This document shows positions 57,476 to 64,000 of a DNA stretch of 64,000 bases, piece after piece (within the stretch, counting starts at the first letter, position 1; every line of letters starts with the position of its first letter). A model generated the notes under the pieces. That model searched no databases and was not told the DNA's origin. It saw only the letters and a list, made by a program, of their open reading frames with translations. A program made the translations under genes and the position numbers. The DNA is from Streptomyces mashuensis (GTDB lineage: Bacteria > Actinomycetota > Actinomycetes > Streptomycetales > Streptomycetaceae). Location of the stretch: NCBI RefSeq assembly GCF_014654785.1, contig NZ_BNBD01000007.1, positions 1 through 64,000 of the forward strand, read 5' to 3'.

Positions 57476-58444
57476 TTATTCCCGGTGGTGTGCCCGCTGT
57501 GTTCCGCCGACCAGCCGGAGTGCATTGCCGCCCATCACCATCCGCCGTGCCGATTCCCGCACCCCGGCGAAAACCGGCGAACCCGGTGCGAAATCCCGGA
57601 CCAGTCCGGCGAGCGAATGCGACATCCGGTAGGAGGGCCAGCAGGTCCCGAAGAGAATTTTGTGCTCGATCCCCATCAGGAAGAGCCGGTTCAGGTGCGC
57701 CTGCCATCCGTCCGCGCTGAGCACGCCGTGGAACTGGCTGATGTCGAGATACACGTTGGGCCGGTGCGCGCAGAGGTACGTCGCCTCGTCCACGTGCGTG
57801 ACCCCGCCGTGGCCCAGGACGAAGTTCACGCCGGGGAAGTCCCGGGCCGCCCGGTCCACCAGCAGCGGCTCGCCGTAGGAGAAGTCCAGCGGCCCCCAGC
57901 CGGGTCCGGTGTGGCTGATCACCGGCAGGCCGCGCTCCGCGCAGATCTCGAAGTACGGGTACAGCCGCGGGTCGCTCGGCGAGTAGCCGCACAGCGGGTA
58001 CAGCTTCAGGCCGGCGAACCCGTAGTCGGCCACGCACTTCTCGAACAGGTCCACCCCGTCCTGCCCGGCCCGCGGGTCCACGCCCCAGAACACGTGGAAC
58101 CGCCCGGGGTGGCGCCGGTTCACGCGGTCGTGCAGGGCGGCCAGCTCCGGCGGCGACAGGGCGCACCGGGCCGCGTGCGAGAAGTCGGCGGCGAGCAGGA
58201 ACGCCTGCCGCACACCGGCGGCGTCCATCTCCTCCACCAGCCGGTCGCCGTCGTCGTCCTGGTAGAGGGCGAGGGTCTGCTCGACCATCCGCTCCCGGCG
58301 GACGGGGTGGCCGTAGGCGGCGAGCCGGTGGTGGGCGTTGACCGCTTGGTGCTCGATGAAGGCCCGCGGGATCGCCAGCTCGCTCGCCAGGTTCACCTGT
58401 GCGTCGACGAGGTGCGGCACGGGCGCGCCGCCGGGCCCGCTCAT
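57476..58444 (-). CDS. Amidohydrolase-2 family protein with degenerate metal site
   Basis: A 322-residue paralogue of the neighbouring amidohydrolase: GLKLYPLCGYSPSDPRLYPY, VISHTGPGWGPLDF, FVLGHGGVTHVDEATYL and AHRPNVYLDISQFH match it closely. The N-terminal HxH has become VDAQVNLAS, and the catalytic Asp of FGTDWP is Cys (LFGTCWPSYRM). Two internal His remain. It is therefore either a non-catalytic partner of the intact enzyme or one with a new chemistry. ATG overlaps the AMP-ligase stop by four bases. Confidence 0.85.
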   Translation of the reverse strand: MSGPGGAPVPHLVDAQVNLASELAIPRAFIEHQAVNAHHRLAAYGHPVRRERMVEQTLALYQDDDGDRLVEEMDAAGVRQAFLLAADFSHAARCALSPPELAALHDRVNRRHPGRFHVFWGVDPRAGQDGVDLFEKCVADYGFAGLKLYPLCGYSPSDPRLYPYFEICAERGLPVISHTGPGWGPLDFSYGEPLLVDRAARDFPGVNFVLGHGGVTHVDEATYLCAHRPNVYLDISQFHGVLSADGWQAHLNRLFLMGIEHKILFGTCWPSYRMSHSLAGLVRDFAPGSPVFAGVRESARRMVMGGNALRLVGGTQRAHHRE

Positions 58445-59937
58445 GCGCCCGCGCCCTCGGTGCTTCCCACGGCCTGCGCGAAGTGGGCCGCGGCCAGCGG
58501 GCGGCTGAGCTTCATGTTGGCGGTCATGAACCGGGGGTCGGAGCGCAGCGGCTGCGCGGAGAAGACCAGCGACATCACGCGCTGGTGCGGCTCCAGCGCC
58601 TGGTTGACCTCCTCGATCCGCTTGCGGATCACGGCCTCGGCGGCCTCGTCGCCCGGCGTGGCGGGCGGTGCCGGCGTGACGATCGCCCCCAGCCGGCTCG
58701 ACTGCGGGGTCGGCACCACGACCATCTCGGCGATCTCCGCGATACCGGTGAAGAACGACTCGATCTCGGCGGGGTGCACCTTGCGCCCGCTGCCGAGCGC
58801 GATGACGTCCTTCTTGCGCCCCAGCAGGGTGAGGTAGCCGTCGGCGTCCAGCTCGCCGTAGTCACCGGTCACGATGGTGCCGTCGGGCCGGTACGTGTCG
58901 TCCTGCGCGCCGCCGGTGTCGAAGTAGCCGCTGCTCAGCGGGGCCGGGCGGTGGACGAGCAGCTCGCCGTCGGGCAGCAGCGTGACCGCGTCGGGGTCGA
59001 TCAGGCGGCCCACGGAGCCCAGTCGGTGCTCGTCGAGGGTGTTCCACGCGATCATCCCGGACTCGGTCATCCCGTACGCCTCCAGCAGCGGCACCTCCTC
59101 CGCCCAGAACGCGTCGAGCGTCTCCCGCCGGATCGGCGCCATGCCGGTGATGAGGAAGCGGATGTCGCCGCCCAGCATCGCCGCGAGGGTGCCCGTGCCG
59201 CCCTTGCGGTGCAGCTGGAGCACCGTGTCGTAGAAGACCGGGGGACCGATCAGGAAGGTCGGCCGCTCGGTCTTCACCGCGGCGAACACCCGCTGGTACG
59301 GCGCCAGGACGAGGTCGGCGCCGGTCCACAGGCAGCAGTAGACGGACAGCCGCTGCTGGTAGTTGGCCAGCGGCAGGAAGATGAGGTGCCGGTCGGCGGA
59401 GGTGATGGCGAACGCCTCGACGAACCGGCCGATGACGTACTCGGTGCCCTTCCGGCTGACGTTCAGGCCCTTCAGGCGGCCGGACGTGCCGGAGGAGAAC
59501 ACGAGGCTGTGCAGGTCACCGGGTTCGCCGCGGGGCGCGTCGACGACCGCGACGTCCCGTCCCGGCGTGCCGTCCGGCGCCACCACCGCCGGGTGGGCCG
59601 GCAGGCCCTCGGCGTCGGTGATCAGCAGCGCCAGGCCGTGCCGGGCGAGGAACGCGCCGGGCTCGTCCACGGGCATCTCGTCAGGGAACGCCTTCAGCAC
59701 GGCCCCCGTCGCCACGGCCGCGAGGTCCCAGGCCAGCCAGTCGACGCTGTTGGCGGCGCGGATGCCCACGACGTGGCCCGGCCGCACGCCGGCGACGGCC
59801 AGCTGCCCGGCGCGTTCCGTGGCCAGCGCGTGCAGCTCGGCCTGGGTGAGCTCGCGCCGCCGGCCCGCCGCGTCGATGTGCACCACGCGTGCGGAGTCGT
59901 GCCGGCGGTAGCGGTCCGCGAGTTCCTCGAAGTTCAT
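58441..59937 (-). CDS. AMP-forming carboxylate ligase (adenylation family)
   Basis: A 498-residue ANL-superfamily enzyme. LHSLVFSSGTSGRLKGLNVS is the P-loop-like A3 motif, LEAYGMTESGMIAWNTL is A5, TIVTGDYGELDADGYLTLLG is A7-A8 and LGRKKDVIALGSGRKVHPAE is the hinge with conserved residues. It starts at MNFEELADRYRRHD with GAGGAG upstream. It probably activates a carboxylic acid and loads the small carrier protein two genes downstream. Substrate unknown. It lies 8 bases downstream of the aminotransferase stop. Confidence 0.87.
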   Translation of the reverse strand: MNFEELADRYRRHDSARVVHIDAAGRRRELTQAELHALATERAGQLAVAGVRPGHVVGIRAANSVDWLAWDLAAVATGAVLKAFPDEMPVDEPGAFLARHGLALLITDAEGLPAHPAVVAPDGTPGRDVAVVDAPRGEPGDLHSLVFSSGTSGRLKGLNVSRKGTEYVIGRFVEAFAITSADRHLIFLPLANYQQRLSVYCCLWTGADLVLAPYQRVFAAVKTERPTFLIGPPVFYDTVLQLHRKGGTGTLAAMLGGDIRFLITGMAPIRRETLDAFWAEEVPLLEAYGMTESGMIAWNTLDEHRLGSVGRLIDPDAVTLLPDGELLVHRPAPLSSGYFDTGGAQDDTYRPDGTIVTGDYGELDADGYLTLLGRKKDVIALGSGRKVHPAEIESFFTGIAEIAEMVVVPTPQSSRLGAIVTPAPPATPGDEAAEAVIRKRIEEVNQALEPHQRVMSLVFSAQPLRSDPRFMTANMKLSRPLAAAHFAQAVGSTEGAGA

Positions 59938-59945
59938 GCAGCTCC

Positions 59946-61655
59946 TCATTCCGGTCGTTCCGGTGTCGCTTCCAGGGCCGTGACCAGCTCGCCGAGCCGT
60001 TCCGTCACGAAGTGGCCGATCCGCCCGCCGAGCATCGGCTCGTAGCCGCCGCTGCCGGTGTCCCAGGCGACGGTGACCGTCAGCTCGCTGCCCGCCCCGT
60101 CCGCCGCCGGCCGCACGGTGACCGTGCGCTCCAGCGACGCCCACAGCCAGCAGGGCTCGGCCCGCAGCCCGACGCCGTCCGGCAACTGCCGCACCCGGTC
60201 GGCCCAGACCACGACGTCGTGGCCCAGCGTCCCCCGGAACGACGGCTCGACCAGTTCGTCCGGCCCGGCCGGCTCCGCGGTCTCCGCCCCCGGGTCCTCG
60301 GCGAAGGGGTCCAGGAGGTGCGGGCGGGTGCGCAGCAGCTCCCGTACGGCCTCCGGCGGCCGCGACAGCCGTACGGTGCGGTGCACGGGCGACAGGACCT
60401 CGGCGCCGGGCCGGTCGTGACCGGCCCGCGCGGCCCCTGCCAGGACCTCGTCGAGGACGTCCAGGCCGTGTTCGAGGTCCTTCTCCTCGATCACCATGGG
60501 CGGCTGCACGCGCAGGACCCGGGTGTTGTAGAGGGAGTACGTGGACGTCACGCCCGCCGCCAGCAGCCCGCCCAGCACCAGCCCGGCGGTGGCGTCGTCA
60601 CGGAACTCCAGGCCGTGCATCATGCCCAGGCCGCGGTGGGCGGCGACCAGGCCCGGGAAGCGCTCGGCCGTCCGCGCGAGCCGGGCCCCGATGACGCCGG
60701 CCCTGGCCCGTACGCCGGCCAGGAAGGCGGGGTCGGACGCGATGGCCACCGACTCCAGGCCGACCCGGCACGACAGCGGGTTGCCGCCGAGGCTGGACCC
60801 GAACGTGGAGGGCAGCACCCGCAGCGTCTCCCACACCTGCTCGGTGCCCAGCACCGCGGAGATCGGCAGCATGCCGCCGCCGAACGCCTTGCCGATGCAG
60901 ATGATGTCCGGGGTGACGCCGAAGTGCTCGTGGGCGAAGAAGGTGCCGCACCGGCCGAAGGCCGTCTGCATCTCGTCGAGGATCAGCAGCGCCCCGTGCT
61001 CGTCGCACAGCCGCCGCACCTCCCGCAGGTACCCGGGGTCCGGCACGATCACCCCGGCCTCCGCCTGCACGGGCTCCAGCAGGACCGCGGCGGTGTCCTC
61101 GTCGATCGCGGCGGCCAGCTGCGCCACGTCGCCGAAGTCGACCAGCTCGAAGCGGTCCAGCATCGGCCCGAACCGCGCCACGTGCTCGGGGCGCGCCGAG
61201 GCGCTGAGCGTGGCGAAGGTCTTGCCGTGGAAGCAGCCGCGGGCGCTGATGAACTTGGGGCGGCCGGTGGTGGCCCGGGCGAGCTTGAGGGCGTTGTCGA
61301 TGGTCTCGCCGCCGCCGTTCGCCAGGTAGGCGAAGGGCAGCCGGCCGCCGGTGAGTCCGGCGAGCCGGGCGGTGAGCCGGATCTGCACCTCCTCGAACAT
61401 GATCTTGGTGCTGTTGAGGACGCCGGAGTCGAGCTGCTCGCGGATCGCCGCCGTGATGCGGGGGTTGGAGTAGCCGAACGACTGGTTGCCGTACTGGTCG
61501 AAGAGGGCCAGGAAGGCGCGGCCCCGGTCGTCCACCACGTGGCTGCCCGACCCCGCGCCCTGCACGCCGCAGCCCATGACGAACGCCATCTTGGAGTACG
61601 TCGGGTGGTTGTGCAGGGCCTTGGACTCAGCGAGTTCCTGACGGAGCGTGCGCAA
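59946..61655 (-). CDS. Class III aminotransferase fused to a C-terminal SRPBCC domain
   Basis: A 569-residue protein. Residues ~10-430 form a fold-type I class III aminotransferase: ANGGGETIDNALKLARATTG, ALLILDEMQTAFGRCGTFFA (PLP ring Asp) and ICIGKAFGGGMLPISAVLG with the PLP Lys near 268. Residues ~440-560 look like a polyketide-cyclase/START-type SRPBCC domain (VHRTVRLSRPPEAVRELLRT; ELTVTVAWDTGSGGYEPMLG; RIGHFVTERLGELVTALE). I chose TTG 61655 because no ATG fits before the conserved region. The start overlaps the GNAT stop by 29 bases. I know of no established precedent for this fusion. Confidence 0.8.
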   Translation of the reverse strand: MRTLRQELAESKALHNHPTYSKMAFVMGCGVQGAGSGSHVVDDRGRAFLALFDQYGNQSFGYSNPRITAAIREQLDSGVLNSTKIMFEEVQIRLTARLAGLTGGRLPFAYLANGGGETIDNALKLARATTGRPKFISARGCFHGKTFATLSASARPEHVARFGPMLDRFELVDFGDVAQLAAAIDEDTAAVLLEPVQAEAGVIVPDPGYLREVRRLCDEHGALLILDEMQTAFGRCGTFFAHEHFGVTPDIICIGKAFGGGMLPISAVLGTEQVWETLRVLPSTFGSSLGGNPLSCRVGLESVAIASDPAFLAGVRARAGVIGARLARTAERFPGLVAAHRGLGMMHGLEFRDDATAGLVLGGLLAAGVTSTYSLYNTRVLRVQPPMVIEEKDLEHGLDVLDEVLAGAARAGHDRPGAEVLSPVHRTVRLSRPPEAVRELLRTRPHLLDPFAEDPGAETAEPAGPDELVEPSFRGTLGHDVVVWADRVRQLPDGVGLRAEPCWLWASLERTVTVRPAADGAGSELTVTVAWDTGSGGYEPMLGGRIGHFVTERLGELVTALEATPERPE

Positions 61656-62313
61656 CCTCGTGTCCCTTCGCCTGGACCGCCGTCCGGTCTGCGTATGCGG
61701 CGTAGTCGTGGAAGAAGTACTGGAGCAGCGGGACGTCCGCGCCCGCCGCGGTGCGGGCGCGGGCGGCGGCCGCACGGACGTCCAGCACCCCCACCACGCT
61801 CAGCGGCGCCCCCTGGAAGCGGGTGTCCCGGTAGGGCTCCTGCACGGCCGTGAAGCCGATCTCCAGGTAGAAGCCGCGCAGGCCGCCGGCCTCCTCGTCG
61901 GCGAAGAAGTCGCCGAGGACGTGGGTCGCGCCGTGCACGGACACGCTGTGCACCAGCGCCTCCCGCATCAGCGCCATGCCCACCTTGCGGCCGCGCACCT
62001 CGGGCAGCGTCATGAGGTGCCCGAACTCGGTCAGCCGGTTGCCGGCGGTGCGCAGCGGCCCGAGGTCCACCATGTCCTCGCAGGGCAGCCCGGCGTCCGA
62101 GTCGGGGACGACCTTGACGGTGCCGATCGCCTCGTCGCCGGCGTAGGCCAGGACGTAGTCGGCGTGCGGGTCGAAGCGGTCGAAGGTCGCCGCCGTGTCG
62201 GCGGCGTCCGCCAGCCGTCCCTGGTCCCGGACGTACACGGCGTCGCGCAGCCGCAGCACGTCGGCCCGCTCGGCGGGCGTCCGGGCGACGCGGAACTGGA
62301 CTGTGCTCGTCAT
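61627..62313 (-). CDS. GNAT/N-acyl-amino-acid-synthase-like acyltransferase
   Basis: A 228-residue protein of the GNAT fold. It begins VQFRVARTPAERADVLRLRD, continues YVLAYAGDEAIGTVKVVPDS and MTLPEVRGRKVGMALMREAL (acyl-CoA binding near residue 110), and later has AGGLRGFYLEIGFTAVQEPY. Its length and N-terminus fit the FeeM/PEP-CTERM-type N-acyl amino acid synthases, which transfer acyl from a carrier protein or CoA to an amine. Together with the carrier, ligase and aminotransferase in the operon it may acylate an amine intermediate. Confidence 0.72.
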   Translation of the reverse strand: MTSTVQFRVARTPAERADVLRLRDAVYVRDQGRLADAADTAATFDRFDPHADYVLAYAGDEAIGTVKVVPDSDAGLPCEDMVDLGPLRTAGNRLTEFGHLMTLPEVRGRKVGMALMREALVHSVSVHGATHVLGDFFADEEAGGLRGFYLEIGFTAVQEPYRDTRFQGAPLSVVGVLDVRAAAARARTAAGADVPLLQYFFHDYAAYADRTAVQAKGHEVAHAPSGTR

Positions 62314-62359
62314 CGCTTGCCGTCCCTTCGGGTCACGTGGCTCACCTGGCTCATCTGGC

Positions 62360-63313
62360 TCACTTGGCGACCAGCTTGCGGAAGTAGTCGACGTAGCCGG
62401 GGTGGTAGAAGTGCAGCCGGTCCCGGATCTCGGCGTGCAGGTCGGGCAGCCGCTCGATGGGCAGGTTGGGCATCACGTGGTGTTCGACGTGGTAGTTGTT
62501 GCCATTGGTGAACCACGTCATCAGCCGGTTGGAGCGGATGGTGCGGGTGTTGCGGAAGGGGTCCTCGTTGAGGGTCTCGCAGCGGTGGTGCTCGGGCAGC
62601 TCCACGAGCGCGTGCACCGGGGCCGCCACCAGCACCAGCGGGAGCACCCACACCCACAGCACCAGCGTGCTGCCCAGCGCCAGGGAGAGCGCGGTGAGCG
62701 CGAGGACGGCCGCCAGCATGAGGAGGTGGTCGCGCCGGATGCGGCGCGAGACGGTGGCGGTCTCGCCGGCGAAGTCCTGCCCGCGCAGGGCGCGGACGGT
62801 GCTGGCGAGGAAGAGACCGTAGTGGTGGAACATGGTGAACCTGGTGACCCAGTCCAGCGCCGCCGCGGTCCGTGAGCGCTGCCCCGCCCCGTACTGGTCG
62901 CCGTAGTCGAAGAACTCCCGGTTCAGCGGCGTGCCCAGATAGCGGTGGTGGCGCAGGTGGGACGTGCGGTAGGCGGCGAACGAGATGAGCATCGGCATGC
63001 CCAGCACCGTGCCCGCCACGGTATTGGCCCGGCGGCTGCGGAACGCCAGGTTGTGCAGCGTCTCGTGCTGGAGCTCCGCGGCGTGCGCGTACATGCAGCC
63101 GAGGAGCACCACGCCCGCGATCCGCACCGACAGCGCGTCCTGGGCCGCCAGCACGCCACCGGTGACGGTGATCAGCGCGCACACGACGAGTTTGGTGGCG
63201 AAGACCCTGCCGCGGATGCCGGTTCTCAGGTGCTTCAGCGAGGCACGGAGCTCCGCTGCCGCCGCGACCGGCTCCGGCGCGTGCCGGGTCCCCTCACCCG
63301 AAGGGGATTCCAT
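62360..63313 (-). CDS. Membrane fatty acid desaturase/hydroxylase
   Basis: A 317-residue integral-membrane di-iron enzyme. The three histidine boxes are HETLH (near residue 88), HLRHHRYLG (near 123) and NNYHVEHHVMPNLP (near 272), separated by hydrophobic stretches (KLVVCALITVTGGVLA, LLMLAAVLALTALSLALG, VWVLPLVLVAAPVHALV). It desaturates or hydroxylates an acyl chain, possibly the lipid part of the NRPS product. Start ATG at 63313 with AGAAGAGAGG upstream. It lies 27 bases after the upstream NRPS stop, in the same transcript. Confidence 0.88.
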   Translation of the reverse strand: MESPSGEGTRHAPEPVAAAAELRASLKHLRTGIRGRVFATKLVVCALITVTGGVLAAQDALSVRIAGVVLLGCMYAHAAELQHETLHNLAFRSRRANTVAGTVLGMPMLISFAAYRTSHLRHHRYLGTPLNREFFDYGDQYGAGQRSRTAAALDWVTRFTMFHHYGLFLASTVRALRGQDFAGETATVSRRIRRDHLLMLAAVLALTALSLALGSTLVLWVWVLPLVLVAAPVHALVELPEHHRCETLNEDPFRNTRTIRSNRLMTWFTNGNNYHVEHHVMPNLPIERLPDLHAEIRDRLHFYHPGYVDYFRKLVAK

Positions 63314-63340
63314 CGTGTCCTCTCTTCTCCTCTGCCGTTC

Positions 63341-64000
63341 TCATGACCGGGCGAGGGCGGCCTCGACGCGCCCCGCGAGGCCCGCCGGCGTGGGGGTGGC
63401 GAAGAGCTCGCCGACGGTGATCCGCACCCCGGTCCGCTTGCGGATCCGGCCGAGCAGCCGGGTCGCCGACAGCGAATGGCCGCCCAGGTCGAAGAAGCTG
63501 TCGTCGGCGCCCGGCTCGGCGATCCCGAGGATCGTGGCGAACAGCCCGGCCAGCTCGCGTTCCAGTTCGGTGGCCGGCGGCCGGCCGCCCGCCGTGGCGG
63601 TGGGCGTGGGCGCGGGCAGGGCCTTGCGGTCGAGCTTGCCGCTGCCCGTCCGCGGCAGGTCGTCGACGACGACGATCAGGCCGGGCACGAAGTGCGCCGG
63701 CAGCCCGGCGGCGAGCCGTGAGCGCAGCCGCTCGGGAACGAGCCGCGCGCCCTCCTCGGGCACGACGTAGCCGACCAGCTGCTTGTCGCCCGGCCGGTCC
63801 TCGCGGACCGTCGCCGCCGCCCTGGCGACGCCGGGGGAGCGCGACAGGGCCGCCTCCACCTCGCCCAGCTCGATCCGGAAGCCCCGGATCTTCACCTGGT
63901 CGTCGTTGCGCCCGACGAACGTCAGCTCGCCGTCCGCGGTCCAGCGCACCAGGTCGCCGGTGCGGTACATCCGGTCGCCCGGCGCCCCGAACGGGTCCTC
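63341..64000 (-). CDS. NRPS adenylation-thiolation C-terminus, partial
   Basis: 220 codons enter from the right edge, so the start lies outside. EDPFGAPGDRMYRTGDLVRW gives A-domain cores A6-A7, VGRNDDQVKIRGFRIELGEV A8, RTGSGKLDRKALP A10, and ADDSFFDLGGHSLSATRLLG the phosphopantetheine site of a T domain that ends the protein. It therefore finishes with a carrier domain and has no thioesterase; its chain would pass to a downstream module such as the C-A-T-TE protein at 47.9 kb. It heads the visible operon, 27 bases before the desaturase. Confidence 0.9.
   Translation of the reverse strand, partial: EDPFGAPGDRMYRTGDLVRWTADGELTFVGRNDDQVKIRGFRIELGEVEAALSRSPGVARAAATVREDRPGDKQLVGYVVPEEGARLVPERLRSRLAAGLPAHFVPGLIVVVDDLPRTGSGKLDRKALPAPTPTATAGGRPPATELERELAGLFATILGIAEPGADDSFFDLGGHSLSATRLLGRIRKRTGVRITVGELFATPTPAGLAGRVEAALARS

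Noticed and set aside
1..64000. tRNA/rRNA genes, CRISPR arrays, insertion sequences, att sites or replication origin
   Set aside because: I looked for cloverleaf ends, direct repeat arrays, transposase motifs and terminal repeats and saw none that could be supported by eye.

Overview
This window is very GC-rich chromosomal DNA with strong third-codon G/C bias, rare TTA codons, many GTG starts and dense operons. This fits a Streptomyces-type actinomycete. It is packed with genes, and I saw no insertion sequence, tRNA, rRNA or CRISPR array. All identifications come from reading the sequence and recalling protein families; no search was run.

Left end (1-6.2 kb, minus strand): the edge of what looks like an extracellular contractile injection system (eCIS) locus. 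It holds a proline-rich partial protein, a DUF6760-type small protein, a small tail-assembly-like protein with a CPSCG motif, two tandem Vgb-type beta-propellers (one with Ig-like domains), and a DUF4157 protein whose C-terminal half resembles an ADP-ribosyltransferase-type toxin. Next come a GH15 glycosidase and a secreted M1 metallopeptidase (6.4-9.9 kb).

Centre (9.98-39.5 kb): a streptomycin-type aminocyclitol cluster. By my recollection of the S. griseus set (27 genes), 26 have a counterpart here: strA, strF-G-H, strO, strU, strV-W, stsG-F-E-D, stsC, stsB-stsA-strN, one strB, strM, strL-E-D, strR, strT-S-K-I. They make streptidine (StrI, StsC, StsE, StrB, StrO, StsB, StsA/StrS, StrN) and dTDP-dihydrostreptose (StrD, E, M, L), then assemble, export and activate the product (StrH, StrVW, StrK), with StrA for self-resistance. 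Only one amidinotransferase is present. Four StrR operators of the form GTTCGACyG-N11-CAGTyGAAC lie upstream of strF, between strU and strV, between stsC and stsB, and inside strR. TTA codons sit in strR, strH and strS.

Right part (39.7-64 kb): a second, non-ribosomal-peptide-type region. It holds a methyltransferase, a stand-alone condensation-domain protein, a secreted esterase, a LuxR-HTH/SARP regulator with a coupled partner, an HTH-NACHT-membrane protein, an F420-type reductase, a C-A-T-TE NRPS, an aldo/keto reductase, an FHA protein, a P450 and a pterin-dependent aromatic amino acid hydroxylase. A tight minus-strand operon then runs in from the right edge: NRPS 3' end, fatty acid desaturase, GNAT, aminotransferase-SRPBCC fusion, AMP-ligase, metal-site-degenerate amidohydrolase, carrier protein, intact amidohydrolase. 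I do not recognise a known product for this set, and it is my main candidate for an undescribed pathway.
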